Assembly: GCA_035550055.1 (NCBI GenBank)
Contig: DASZRO010000067.1
Location: 1 to 42,054 of the forward strand
Reading direction: 5' to 3'
Length of the DNA stretch: 42,054 bases
DNA from: Mycobacteriales bacterium
GTDB taxonomy: Bacteria; Actinomycetota; Actinomycetes; JAFAQI01
The notes beneath the pieces are model-generated. The model saw only the letters and a list, made by a program, of their open reading frames with translations. It had not been told where the DNA came from and ran no database searches. The position numbers and the translations under genes are program-made. Of the stretch, positions 32,035 to 41,275 are shown piece after piece; within the stretch, counting starts at the first letter, position 1, and each line of letters starts with the position of its first letter.

Positions 32035-34052
32035 CAGCCCGGCCCGAAGCGGATGGCGAGGATGGTCGAGTAGCCGAACGGGTAGCCACGCGATGCGCTG
32101 ACCAGGTTGGCTTCGAAGTAGACCGGGTCGGAGTTGGCGTTGGTCGCGCGAAGGACGAAGGTGGCGGTGCCGTCGGCGTCTGTCGTCGCGGTCACAGGGG
32201 TCTGGCCTTGCGGGTGGCCGTTGATGCGCACTGTCGCGTACTCGAGTCCGGCCTGGGCGTAGATGATCTGCCCGAGCGAGATGGGAACGCCGCTGCGACG
32301 GATCGGCCGGTCGAGCCGATCCAGCAGCTGTGCGGTGACCGTGACCGGTTGACCGACCCGCACCGGATGGCTGATCGCGCTGGGATCGAGGGCGACGTGC
32401 AACGTCGACGGGTTGTACGCCGCGGTGTGGCTGACCGCCGCCGGGCTGTCGCTGAACGCGACGACCTGGAACCCGCCGCTGATCGGCGGCTGTGCGAAGA
32501 AGCTCGGCGACTGCAGCGTGTAGCTCGTGCTCGCGCCGGGGGCGAGCTCATGCGGACCGCGGATCACCTGCCAGAAGGTCGTGAGGTTGCCGCCCTCGTC
32601 CACGGAGAAGGCGGGCGTGACGGCATGGTCGGTGCGGTTGTGCACGGCGACGGTGATCTGGTCGACGGTCGCGAGTTGGCCCGTCGTACGAATCCCGATC
32701 ACGTCGACCGTCAGGGGCGGCGCGGTCATGAGGGCTGCCGCAAAGAGCGCGGCACCGGCCGCGGCGGGAAGACCGACCGCGAAAGCGCGGGTCGCATACG
32801 ACGGTAGCCGTTCGCCCTCGCGCGCCGACCAGGTCACCGTCACCGCCGCCACCACGGCGGCCGGGATGAGCGCGATGAAGTAGTTGCCGAACGAGCGCGA
32901 CGCGAAGAACAGCACGATCGAGGGCAGCACGAAGATCGTCTGCTTCACTGCGGGCGGACCGATCGCGACGAGCGCGAGCAGGCCGATGAGGACCGCGAGC
33001 GACAGTGCGGCGAACAGCCGCAGGTCGCCGCCACCGACGTGCAGGAACAGGCTCAACCCCACGAGGCCTTGGCCGGCGGGGACGATGTCGCCCGCCATCG
33101 GCGTCGTGATGTGGTGCCACCAGGCGACCGGGCTGTGGATCAGGTAGTCGACGTTGGTCAGCGCGAAAGCACCTACGGTCCAGCCGAGGTAGCGCGCGGG
33201 CACGGCCAGCCCCCCGCGCCAACCGCGGATCGCCGCAGCCTCGCGCCACAACGCGACGAGCAGGAACGGTACGACGAACCACGGCGTCTGCTTGATCGAG
33301 ACCGCAAGTCCGAGCGCGACCGGTCCGTAGGCGTAGCGCCAGCTCGGTGAGGTCGCGAAGCAGTCCCACCGGTACGCCGCGACGATGACGAACGGCACGA
33401 ACAGCGCGTCAGTGACGCCACCGACCGCGAAGCTCACGTAGAACGCGAGGCCGCCGACGATGACCGCGAGTGGCGCAAGGCGTCGCGGCGTGAGCACGAA
33501 CAGCAGCACGGTCGAGGCCAGCCATGCGATCACGTTGATGACCACGGCGAGCTGCGAGTGCACCCCGAGCATCAGCAATGGCAGGTAGAGCAGGAAGGCG
33601 AGCGCCGGGTAGGACAGCGAGGTGACCGGCGTCCCGTCGAGATGGAACGTGTAGCCGTTCGGCGAGACGTGGTAGGCCGCGAACGACGGCGCCATGCTGT
33701 GCAGATACGGGTTCGCGCCGTGGTGGGCGAGCACCGCGGCGTACTGGTCGAAAGCGATCTCGTCGGTGCCGTACGCCGGTGAGCCGTAGACCTGGGTGAT
33801 GCTGGTGATCGCCACGGCGCCGAGGGTCAGCACGAGCAGGATCCACGGCAGCGCCCTGGGTGCGGGCGCGACTCGGGTCCAGGCGATGACGAGCGTGGCC
33901 AGTCCGGCAATCGCGAGCACGATCGACGCCGCGATCACCGCGGGGAACTCGGTCGCGGCCAGCGAGATCTGGATCGACAGCCCGAGCAGCATCAGCGCGG
34001 CGAGCGTCCACCAGGCTCGGTCGAGCGACGCGGCGCCGTCCAGGTCAGTCAC
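32034..34052 (-). CDS. GT-C-like membrane protein with C-terminal Ig-like domain
   Basis: A 672-residue protein. Residues about 15-430 hold some 11-12 transmembrane helices with an acidic first external loop (TDEIAFDQYAAVLAHHGANP, about 96-115), as in polyprenyl-phosphate-dependent mannosyltransferases of the GT-C class. Residues about 440-672 are outside and beta-rich, with HNRTDHAVTPAFSVDEGGN and a later Ig-like/invasin-like block (VGQPVTVTAQLLDRLDRPI, TTDADGTATFVL). It overlaps both neighbours, the lipoprotein gene by eight bases and the DUF2079 gene by one. The acceptor and sugar are unknown. Confidence 0.8.
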   Translation of the reverse strand: MTDLDGAASLDRAWWTLAALMLLGLSIQISLAATEFPAVIAASIVLAIAGLATLVIAWTRVAPAPRALPWILLVLTLGAVAITSITQVYGSPAYGTDEIAFDQYAAVLAHHGANPYLHSMAPSFAAYHVSPNGYTFHLDGTPVTSLSYPALAFLLYLPLLMLGVHSQLAVVINVIAWLASTVLLFVLTPRRLAPLAVIVGGLAFYVSFAVGGVTDALFVPFVIVAAYRWDCFATSPSWRYAYGPVALGLAVSIKQTPWFVVPFLLVALWREAAAIRGWRGGLAVPARYLGWTVGAFALTNVDYLIHSPVAWWHHITTPMAGDIVPAGQGLVGLSLFLHVGGGDLRLFAALSLAVLIGLLALVAIGPPAVKQTIFVLPSIVLFFASRSFGNYFIALIPAAVVAAVTVTWSAREGERLPSYATRAFAVGLPAAAGAALFAAALMTAPPLTVDVIGIRTTGQLATVDQITVAVHNRTDHAVTPAFSVDEGGNLTTFWQVIRGPHELAPGASTSYTLQSPSFFAQPPISGGFQVVAFSDSPAAVSHTAAYNPSTLHVALDPSAISHPVRVGQPVTVTAQLLDRLDRPIRRSGVPISLGQIIYAQAGLEYATVRINGHPQGQTPVTATTDADGTATFVLRATNANSDPVYFEANLVSASRGYPFGYSTILAIRFGPG

Positions 34053-34920
34053 CGGGAAGCTGGATGACTTGGACGTTGCCGATCTGCGGGGTGCCGACGA
34101 AGTCGTAGAGGTGCGTGTCGTCGAGACCGGGCGCGAGTGCGACGCTGTCGCCGGCCGCCGGCACGGCGCCGGTCTGCGAGTCGGTGCCGAGGTCGACCAG
34201 CGCGACGGCTCGCGCCGTCGGCGACCCGCCGAGCACGAACAGCGTCTGCCCTGACGGTGCCATCGCCAGACCGACGCCGTTCATGGTGAGAGTGAACTGC
34301 GCTTGGGTCTGGCCCGACGCCAGGGAGATCTCATTGATCTGCCCGGAGCGGGTGAGGACGTAGATCGAGGACTGGTCCGGCGTCGGTTGTACGCCGACAC
34401 TTTCGTGGGGCACCGCGATCGTCTTCTGCACCTGGTGGGTCTGCAGGCTGACGACGGCCACGCTGTCCCCGCCGGTCAGCACGTACCCGGTGGTGCCGTC
34501 GTCGCCGGTCGCGACCGCAGTCGCCGGGCCGGCCAGCGGGATGGTCGCGACCACGGCGGCGGACTTGCCGTCACAGATTTCGACTGCGCCGGTCTTCGCC
34601 GTACCGAGGCCGACAGCTAGCTGACCGTTGACCGACTGGGCCACCGACGTGGCGTCGGCATCGGCCGGCGCGATGTCGAGCACCTTCCCGTCGCTCATCC
34701 GGATCTCGGTGAGCGTCTTGACCCGGCGCGTGCCGGCGAGCACCCAGACCCGACCGTCAGTGCTGGGGCTCGTACCCGAGATCGTGCCGGCGCTGGCCGG
34801 CACGATCCGCGGAGGTACGGCGGGGGCAGCGGGCGGCTTGCCGGACGATCCCGACGAGCACGCCGCTGCCACCACGGTCGTCCCGGCCAGCAGGACGGCC
34901 CAACGCGATTGCTGGTGCAC
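34045..34920 (-). CDS. Lipoprotein with beta-propeller-like repeats
   Basis: From GTG 34920 the protein has 291 residues. The signal peptide ends in lipobox VAAAC-SSGSSG, so it is lipid-anchored outside the membrane. The mature part has about six repeats of the YVTN/Lgt-like propeller type, for example GTTGYVLTGGDSVAVVSL, QSSIYVLTRSGQINEISL and GQTLFVLGGSPTARAVALV. A frame extending to 34995 would put an Arg-rich stretch before the signal peptide and is less likely. The 3' end overlaps the next membrane-protein gene by eight bases. It may bind a partner of that membrane protein; the function is unknown. Confidence 0.8.
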   Translation of the reverse strand: MHQQSRWAVLLAGTTVVAAACSSGSSGKPPAAPAVPPRIVPASAGTISGTSPSTDGRVWVLAGTRRVKTLTEIRMSDGKVLDIAPADADATSVAQSVNGQLAVGLGTAKTGAVEICDGKSAAVVATIPLAGPATAVATGDDGTTGYVLTGGDSVAVVSLQTHQVQKTIAVPHESVGVQPTPDQSSIYVLTRSGQINEISLASGQTQAQFTLTMNGVGLAMAPSGQTLFVLGGSPTARAVALVDLGTDSQTGAVPAAGDSVALAPGLDDTHLYDFVGTPQIGNVQVIQLPGD

Positions 34921-34963
34921 CGGCTCGGCTACCGCCCGCACCAGTCGAACGCGGACGCCTGGT

Positions 34964-35497
34964 TCAGGAAGTGCTGCGAACGACCGCGAGCGCACGCGTG
35001 GTGCGCAGCGTGGAGGTCACGGCCCCTGCGGAGAACGTCGCGTGCTTGTGGGTCGACGCCCCGCCCGGGATCAGCCGGAACAGGTGATCGGTGGCGTGCA
35101 CCGGCGTGCCGGTGATGGTGAGCTGCACCGACGGCCGGCCCTTGGCGACGTGGATCTCGTTGCCCTCACGGAAGAAGCCGACCCCGAAGGCGCACACCGA
35201 CGCCTCGCCCTTGGCGAGGTGTTTGTCCGCCGAGACGTTGGTGACGCGGCTGATCACGACGTTGACCGGTCGCGCGAACGCGGTCGGCGGAACGACGACC
35301 TTCAGGTGGCACTTGTGGAAGACGCCGGCCGCGTTGCCGCCCGCCGCGTCGACGATCGTCGAGGAGATGGTCGCACCGAACCCGGGCGCCGTCGGGCCGC
35401 CGCCGCCCCCACCGGGACCGTAGGCGAAGCTTGCCGCCGGCGCCGCGCACAGCGCAGCCGCCGCGAAACCAGCGACCAGAGTCTTGCGTCCCCGCAT
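34964..35497 (-). CDS. Small secreted protein of unknown function
   Basis: A 177-residue protein with a signal peptide (MRGRKTLVAGFAAAALCAAPAA) cut near residue 25. A Gly-rich stretch (YGPGGGGGG) follows. The mature part has two cysteines (FHKCHLKVV and ASVCAFGVG) that could form a disulfide. ATG 35497 has GGGAG five bases upstream; ATG 35509 is four codons earlier but lacks a spaced ribosome binding site. It heads the four-gene exported/membrane cluster. I recognise no family. Confidence 0.72.
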   Translation of the reverse strand: MRGRKTLVAGFAAAALCAAPAASFAYGPGGGGGGPTAPGFGATISSTIVDAAGGNAAGVFHKCHLKVVVPPTAFARPVNVVISRVTNVSADKHLAKGEASVCAFGVGFFREGNEIHVAKGRPSVQLTITGTPVHATDHLFRLIPGGASTHKHATFSAGAVTSTLRTTRALAVVRSTS

Positions 35498-35544
35498 TGC
35501 TGCTCCCATCCCCGCGAAGGTAGGTCTACCTTGATCGTTTTGGG

Positions 35545-35550
35545 AGTATA
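35545..35550 (-). promoter_or_regulatory. Possible -10 box TATACT for the secreted-protein cluster
   Basis: On the minus strand TATACT lies 47 bases before ATG 35497 in an A/T-rich patch unusual for this DNA. A partial -35 (GCGTCA at 35573-35568, 17-base spacer) overlaps the end of the esterase gene. Prediction only. Confidence 0.4.
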
Positions 35551-35572
35551 TGGGGATGAACGCCAGATGACG

Positions 35573-36526
35573 CTAGGTGGTCGTTTCGGCAACGAGCGAG
35601 CGCAGCGCGGCGATCATGTCGGCGGCTGCAGCGCCAGCGCCCGGGGACAGCGCCGTGAAGCCGAAGAAACCGTGGATCATGCCGTCGTAGCACTTCGCGC
35701 GCACCTCGACTCCGGCGGCCTCGAGCGCTTTCGCGTAGGCCAACCCTTCGTCGCGCAACGGGTCGAACTCGGCGACGCCGATGACAGCCGGCGCGACCCC
35801 CGAAAGGTCGCTCGCCCGGATCGGGGACAGCCGGGGGTCGGCGTGGTCGGCACCCTCCGGGACGTACTGCGTGCTGAACCAGAGCATGTCGTCGGCGGTC
35901 AGGAAGTAGCCCTCGGCGTTCGCCACGCGTGACGGGTAGTCCGCGTCCGCCGCGAAGTCGACGCCGGGGTAGATGAGGAACTGCGCGGCCAGTCTCGGCC
36001 CGCTGTCCCGAACGGCCTGCGCGACGCCCGCCGAGAGGTTGCCGCCCGCGCTGTCGCCGCCGACGATGATCCGGTCCGGGTCGTCGCCGAGGGTGGCGAC
36101 GTTGGCGGCGACCCACTTCGTGGCGGCGAGGCAGTCTTCGAAGCCGGCCGGGAACGGATGCTCTGGCGCGAGCCGGTAGTCGACGCTGACCACGACCATC
36201 TCGCCGTCACGGCAGATCAGCCGGGCCTGGTCGTCGTGGGTCTCGATGTCGCCGATCACGAAGCCGCCGCCGTGGAAGAACGCCATCGTGGGGACCGGCC
36301 CCTCGACGTCGGGTCGGTAGACACGTGCCGGTATCGGCCGGGCCGGGCCGGGGATCGTGATGTCCTCGACCGACTTCACCTGCGCCAGGGACGCGACGTT
36401 GCGTACGCCGACCGTCGCGGCGCGAAACCCGTCACGCGCCTGCTGCGCGGTGCCGGAAGAGATCGACGGTGCGCCCGCGGTGGCGATGAAGTCGAGGATG
36501 CTCGCGATGTTCGGATCGAGCGGCAT
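35573..36526 (-). CDS. HSL-family esterase/lipase
   Basis: A 317-residue alpha/beta-hydrolase of the hormone-sensitive-lipase group. Oxyanion-hole motif HGGGF (85-89), conserved YRLAPEHPFPA (117-127), nucleophile elbow GDSAGG (157-162, S159), acid D255 in AEFDPLRDEG and base H285 in MIHGF are all present. No signal peptide is seen, so it should be cytoplasmic. It hydrolyses short or medium-chain carboxyl esters. It starts 25 bp after the ABC exporter stop and may be co-transcribed with it. Length is normal for the family. Confidence 0.93.
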   Translation of the reverse strand: MPLDPNIASILDFIATAGAPSISSGTAQQARDGFRAATVGVRNVASLAQVKSVEDITIPGPARPIPARVYRPDVEGPVPTMAFFHGGGFVIGDIETHDDQARLICRDGEMVVVSVDYRLAPEHPFPAGFEDCLAATKWVAANVATLGDDPDRIIVGGDSAGGNLSAGVAQAVRDSGPRLAAQFLIYPGVDFAADADYPSRVANAEGYFLTADDMLWFSTQYVPEGADHADPRLSPIRASDLSGVAPAVIGVAEFDPLRDEGLAYAKALEAAGVEVRAKCYDGMIHGFFGFTALSPGAGAAAADMIAALRSLVAETTT

Positions 36527-36551
36527 GCTGCTGCCTCCTGTCGCGGCGTCG

Positions 36552-39500
36552 CTAGACGTGTGACGACGAGCTGAACGCCCGCCACATCATGGCGTACGGG
36601 CCGTCGGCGGTGATGAGGGTCTCGTGATCGCCGTCCTCCACGACCCGCCCGGCGTCGACGACGAGGATCCGGTCGGCGCCCTGGGCCGTCTGGAGTCGAT
36701 GCGCGATCAGGATCGACGTGCGACCGTTCGCGACCACGTCGATCGCCCGCGTCACCACGGCTTCCGCGGCGAGGTCGAGCGTGGCGGTCGCCTCATCGAG
36801 AAGCAACACCGCCGGGTCGACCAGCAGTGCACGCGCCAGGCAGACGAGCTGGCGCTGGCCGGCGGACAGTGAGCGCCCCCGCTCGGCGATCGCGGTCTGG
36901 TAGCCGTCGGGCTGTGCCTCGACCCAGTCGGCGAGCCCGACCTGACGGCAGACTTCGGCGACCTCCTCGTCTGTCGCCTCGGGCCGGCCGTAGCTGACGT
37001 TGTCCCGCACCGTGCCGGTGAACAGGAAAGGCTCCTGCGGGACGTACCCGAGGCAGCGCCGGTAGTCGACCGGGTTGAACTGCCGGAGATCGCGGCCGTC
37101 GATGAGGACCGCGCCGTGCGTCGGGTCGTAGAAGCGGGCGGCAAGCTTCATCATCGTGCTCTTGCCGGCACCGGTGCGCCCGACGAGCGCGACGCGCTGC
37201 CCTGCCGGGATCGTGACGTCGACTCCGCGCAGGGCGTCGACACTCGCACGGCGGTAGCGGTAGACGACGCCGTCGAAGCGAAGCTCGCCGCGCACCTCGT
37301 CGAGCTCGGCCGGGAGTGCCGGCAGTGGGGTGCTCGTCTGCTCCAGCAGCAGTGTGTGGATCTTGCGCATGCCGGCGCGCGCCTGCTGATAGGAGTCGAA
37401 GACTTGGGAGAGCTGCTGGATCGGCGCGAAGAACTGGGACAGCCACAGCACGAACGCGATGAGTACGCCGGTGAAGGCCGGGTCGTGATGCAGCCGCCCG
37501 ACGCCGAGCCCGAGAACCACCGCGGTCGCGATCTGCTGCATCAGCTCGGTGGCCGCGACGTACCAGATCTGGATCGACAGTGCCGACAGGCCGGCGTCGC
37601 GGGTGTCGGCGCACAACGCGGTGTAGTTGGCCAGGTCGCGCTCCTGCCGGCCGTGCGCGTGGGTGACCCGCACCCCGCCGAGGGACTCGGCGAACGCGGC
37701 GTTGACGATCGCGATCGTGTCGCGCTGATGGTCGTAGGCGACCGTCGAGCGTCGCTGGTAGATGGCGGTCGCGACCACCATGGCCGGCAGGACGGCCATC
37801 GCGGCAAGGCCGAGTCGCAGGTCGGTGACGAGCAGGAAGATCGCGATCCCGACCAGAGTTGCGAGCGAGACGACGGCGTTGAGCAGACCGTTCTGGACGA
37901 GGTTGGACAACGTGTCGACGTCGCTGGTCACGCGGGTGAGGATCCGGCCGGAGAGCTCGGTCTCGTAGAAGTCCATCCCGAGGCGCTGGAGGTGGGCGAA
38001 CACCCGGACCCGCAATGCGGCGAGCAGCCGCTCGGAGGCCTGGCCGGTGGCGATGGCCGACGCCCACATGTCCCACCAGTCGAACAGTGAGACCGCCGCG
38101 AAGACCACGGCGACCAGCAGCAGCGCCGAGGTGGAGTGCCCCACGACACCGTGGTCGACGCCAAGGCGGATCAGCTCGGGCTGTGCGAGCGTCGCCAGGG
38201 CGTCGCCGACGACGAGTGCAAGGCTTGCCGCCAGGATCAGCCGCTGCCGGTGCAGGAGACGTCGCAAGGTGACGGCGGTCTCGTCCGCCGCGGCCTCCTC
38301 GATCAGGCCGGCGGGCAGCTCGTCGTCGGCAGGCGGGAGCGCGTCGAGCTGTGCCTGCAGCTTGGGGTTGAGGGAGAGCAGGCCGGCGAAGCGACCGCCG
38401 CCTCCGCCCATCCCGGCCCCCGGTGCCCAGGTGCGCGCGGTCGCGGCGGGGACGATCGGCCGGCGCTGGCGCGGTGCCGCGTCGGCCTTGGTGGTCACCG
38501 GACTGAGCAAGGCCTGTGGCTGCGGCGCCGCGTCGAGCAGCTCGCGGTAGCGCGGGTTCGTCTCGATCAGCTCGTCGTGCCGCCCGACGGCGGTGATCTT
38601 CCCGGCTTCGAGCAGGACGACCCGGTCGGCAAGGCGCGCGGTCGACTCGCGGTGGGCCACGAGAAGCGTCGTGCGGTCGGTGTGCCATGACCGCAACGCG
38701 TCGTGGATCTGGGCTTCGACCGCGGCGTCGACAGCGCTGGTCGCGTCGTCGAGAACGGCGACGTCCGGATCGGACAGCAGCAGTCTCGCGAGCGCGACGC
38801 GCTGGCGCTGGCCGCCGGACAGGGTGAGGCCGCGTTCGCCGACGACCGTGTCGTAGCCGTCCGGGAGCTCGTCGATGAACTCGGCCGCTTGCGCTGCCTC
38901 GGCGGCTGCGCGGATGTCGTCGTCGGTCGCGTCCGGGCGGCCGTAGGCGATGTTGGCCCGGATGGTGTCGGAGAACAGGAACGCCTCTTCGAAGGCGATG
39001 CCGACGCGGGAGTGCACCGACGCGAGCGTCGCGGTACGCAGGTCGGCGCCGTCGAGCGTGACCGTCCCGGAGGTCGGGTCGTAGAACCGCGGGATCATCA
39101 TCGCGAGGGTTGACTTGCCGGACCCGGAGGGCCCGACGAGGGCGAGGACCTCGCCGGGCGCGATCTCCAGGTCGATGTGGTCGAGAATCGTCGGCCCGCC
39201 CTCGGCGTAGCGGAAGGAGACGTCGCGGAGACTGAGCGCGCCGGGTCCGGGCGGCAACGGTTGGGCGTCGGCGGCATCGACGATCGTCGGGGCGGTCTCG
39301 AGGATCGCGACGATTCGTTCGACTCCGGCGCGGGCCTGCTGTGACAGCGCCATGACCGCGCCGATCATGCGGGCCGGCGCGGCGAGCTGGACGAGGTAGG
39401 TCGTGCAGGCCAGGAAGGTGCCCAGGCTGATCCGGTGGTGAAGGGCGAGCCAGCCGCCGATCAGCAGGACTCCGAGCTGGCCGAGCGTCGGCACGCTCTG

Positions 39501-40277
39501 CAGCGTCGCGGTGAACGAGGCGCGCTGTCGGGCGGCCCGTAGCCGGCCGGCGTACATGCTGCGGGCAGCGGCCATGACGCGCCCGATCTCGGCGTCCTCT
39601 TGGCCGAACCCCTTCACGACCCGAACGCCGGAGATCGACTCCTCGACGGTGTTGGTGAGCTCGGCCTCGCGTTGCGAGGCGTCCCAGCTGGCCGCGAAGA
39701 CACCGGCGCGGGTGTGGGAGCCGAGGTAGGCGGTGAGCGGCACGACGATGCTCGCGACCAGGCCGAGCGGCCAGGACAGGATGAAGATCGCCACCACGCT
39801 GGCGAGCAGCTGCAGGGCGTTGGCAAGCACCTGCGGGCCCCATGCGAGGAACTGCTGGACCAGCGAGAGGTCGGCGCTCGCCCGTGACACGAGCTGGCCG
39901 GTGCGCAGCTGCTCGGCGGCGCCGGGGTCGAGTGACTGGAGGTGGTCGAAGATCCGGGAACGGAGCCGGAACTGGACGTCGTAGCTGACCCGGCCGGCCC
40001 GCCAGCGCCGCGCGCGGGTCGCGAAGAAGCGCACGATGCCGAGCGCGAAGAGCGCGATCAGCCAACCGCGCACGTCGGGATGGGAAGGGTCGAGTCCGTG
40101 GTCGACGACGACGCGAGACACGAGCGGGGTCGCGGTGACGATCGCGGTCGTGAGCATCGCCGCGGCGACGCTGACGACGAGCATGCGCTTGGCCTCACCG
40201 ACGAAGCCCCAGAGCAGTCGCAGCCAGCCCTCACTGCGGTCGGTGTCCGTCGCGGGAGTGGGAGCGGTCGAGGTCAC
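36552..40277 (-). CDS. Fused heterodimer-type ABC exporter (TM-NBD-TM-NBD)
   Basis: A single 1241-residue frame holding two complete ABC exporter halves. Half 1: membrane domain about 25-330, Walker A GPSGSGKST (382-390), signature LSGGQ (486-490), Walker B ending D510, H542. Half 2: membrane domain about 680-970, Walker A GRTGAGKST (1033-1041), signature LSAGQ (1137-1141), Walker B D1161-E1162, H1193. The catalytic Glu of NBD1 is Asp (D511), its Q-loop Gln is Glu (about E430), and the NBD2 signature is altered. All three fall on the same composite site, as in TM287/288-type asymmetric exporters. The linker (about 590-660) has a Gly-rich AGMGGGGGRFAGLL. The substrate is unknown. Confidence 0.93.
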   Translation of the reverse strand: MTSTAPTPATDTDRSEGWLRLLWGFVGEAKRMLVVSVAAAMLTTAIVTATPLVSRVVVDHGLDPSHPDVRGWLIALFALGIVRFFATRARRWRAGRVSYDVQFRLRSRIFDHLQSLDPGAAEQLRTGQLVSRASADLSLVQQFLAWGPQVLANALQLLASVVAIFILSWPLGLVASIVVPLTAYLGSHTRAGVFAASWDASQREAELTNTVEESISGVRVVKGFGQEDAEIGRVMAAARSMYAGRLRAARQRASFTATLQSVPTLGQLGVLLIGGWLALHHRISLGTFLACTTYLVQLAAPARMIGAVMALSQQARAGVERIVAILETAPTIVDAADAQPLPPGPGALSLRDVSFRYAEGGPTILDHIDLEIAPGEVLALVGPSGSGKSTLAMMIPRFYDPTSGTVTLDGADLRTATLASVHSRVGIAFEEAFLFSDTIRANIAYGRPDATDDDIRAAAEAAQAAEFIDELPDGYDTVVGERGLTLSGGQRQRVALARLLLSDPDVAVLDDATSAVDAAVEAQIHDALRSWHTDRTTLLVAHRESTARLADRVVLLEAGKITAVGRHDELIETNPRYRELLDAAPQPQALLSPVTTKADAAPRQRRPIVPAATARTWAPGAGMGGGGGRFAGLLSLNPKLQAQLDALPPADDELPAGLIEEAAADETAVTLRRLLHRQRLILAASLALVVGDALATLAQPELIRLGVDHGVVGHSTSALLLVAVVFAAVSLFDWWDMWASAIATGQASERLLAALRVRVFAHLQRLGMDFYETELSGRILTRVTSDVDTLSNLVQNGLLNAVVSLATLVGIAIFLLVTDLRLGLAAMAVLPAMVVATAIYQRRSTVAYDHQRDTIAIVNAAFAESLGGVRVTHAHGRQERDLANYTALCADTRDAGLSALSIQIWYVAATELMQQIATAVVLGLGVGRLHHDPAFTGVLIAFVLWLSQFFAPIQQLSQVFDSYQQARAGMRKIHTLLLEQTSTPLPALPAELDEVRGELRFDGVVYRYRRASVDALRGVDVTIPAGQRVALVGRTGAGKSTMMKLAARFYDPTHGAVLIDGRDLRQFNPVDYRRCLGYVPQEPFLFTGTVRDNVSYGRPEATDEEVAEVCRQVGLADWVEAQPDGYQTAIAERGRSLSAGQRQLVCLARALLVDPAVLLLDEATATLDLAAEAVVTRAIDVVANGRTSILIAHRLQTAQGADRILVVDAGRVVEDGDHETLITADGPYAMMWRAFSSSSHV

Positions 40278-40336
40278 GATCCCTCGATTGTTTCATCGCG
40301 CAACGACTGCTTTTGCCGGGTCGGCGTGTGCTCAGC

Positions 40337-41167
40337 TCAGCTCGTCGCGGCGAAGATGTTCGACAGGTGGCGTCGGCCGGCGGGGCAGAGCACGTCGTGG
40401 TCGCGTGGCCCGATCCACCACTGGACCATCCAGTCCGCTCCGCCGGATGGACCTCGGCTGCACTGGCGGTGTGCTGCCGGGAGACGACCGGCGCCGATCG
40501 TCGACCATGACGGCAGAGCGGGTAGTTGCCCGTTGCCGACGACCTCGGGCCAGCCGTTGGGGTTGGTGTAGATGCCGACCTGGTAGCCCGCGGACTGGTA
40601 TGCCTTGACGACCGCGTCGACGACCTGCCGGTTCCTCGACAGGTTGTGGCTCCACGGCGCGACCGGGTAGGGCTCGACGTCCACCCAGATCATGGGGACG
40701 GTCAGGCCAACCGTGGACGCGGTCGACAGGTTGTACTGAGCCTCGGCGTACGCAGTGTTCTTCAGTGCCGAGCGGTAGGGCCCGGTGGCGCCGTACTCCG
40801 CGATCTCGGATCTCGTCGGGTAGGTCGTCAGCGCGTAGGCCGCGATCAGCTCGTGGTGGCGTCGCGCCCAACCGAGCTGGCTCGACAGGCACGGGTTCGG
40901 GTAGAAGCCCGGTCCGTTCGTCAGACCGATCACGACGAACTGCGCGGACGGCAGCGGCAATGGCTCGCCGGGGCTGCGGCGCGACGGGATGCCCTCGCCT
41001 TTGGGACAGTTCGGCCAGGAGATGTCCGCGCCCTGGATCACCGAAGTGGCGGCGCTTGCGCTTGCGCTCGCGCTTGCCGCGCCGCTTGCGGCCGCGCCTG
41101 CGGTCGGCGCGATCAGGACGGTCGCGCAGAGCAGGCTGCGCCAGGCTGCGACAGCTGGGACTCGCAT
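40337..41167 (-). CDS. Secreted DUF1906/GH25-like TIM-barrel protein
   Basis: A 276-residue protein from ATG 41167 with a signal peptide ending near residue 27, then an Ala/Ser-rich stretch. The mature domain begins QGADISWPNCPKGEGIPSR and contains FVVIGLTNGPGFYPNPCL, AAYALTTYPT, VPMIWVDVEPYPVAPWS and YQVGIYTNPNGWPEV. This arrangement is typical of actinobacterial DUF1906-like proteins related to GH25 muramidases, with acidic residues in GADIS and WVDVEP where the catalytic Asp/Glu sit. Activity on peptidoglycan is unproven. AATACT six bases upstream suggests a leaderless transcript. It lies 59 bp upstream of the ABC gene. Confidence 0.85.
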   Translation of the reverse strand: MRVPAVAAWRSLLCATVLIAPTAGAAASGAASASASASAATSVIQGADISWPNCPKGEGIPSRRSPGEPLPLPSAQFVVIGLTNGPGFYPNPCLSSQLGWARRHHELIAAYALTTYPTRSEIAEYGATGPYRSALKNTAYAEAQYNLSTASTVGLTVPMIWVDVEPYPVAPWSHNLSRNRQVVDAVVKAYQSAGYQVGIYTNPNGWPEVVGNGQLPALPSWSTIGAGRLPAAHRQCSRGPSGGADWMVQWWIGPRDHDVLCPAGRRHLSNIFAATS

Positions 41168-41173
41168 CTGCCC

Positions 41174-41179
41174 AGTATT
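41174..41179 (-). promoter_or_regulatory. -10 box AATACT for the DUF1906-like gene
   Basis: On the minus strand AATACT ends six bases before ATG 41167, with GGGCAG between. The spacing fits a transcript starting at or near the A of ATG. It supports the start chosen over the longer frame. Prediction only. Confidence 0.4.
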
Positions 41180-41275
41180 GCCAGCGACCTCAGTAATGGC
41201 GGAGACAGCCGCGGCGACCGCGCGTACGGTGGCGGAGGCGGCGCAGCTCACGGCGCGACTCGAGCGGAGGCACTG

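Noticed and set aside
30064-35497. Prophage or integrative element
   Set aside because: There is no integrase, transposase, structural phage gene or attachment repeat here or elsewhere in the window.
36793-40065. 1090-residue minus-strand frame
   Set aside because: It is a second frame of the ABC exporter, Arg/Pro-rich with no domain; the true frame has both nucleotide-binding domains intact.
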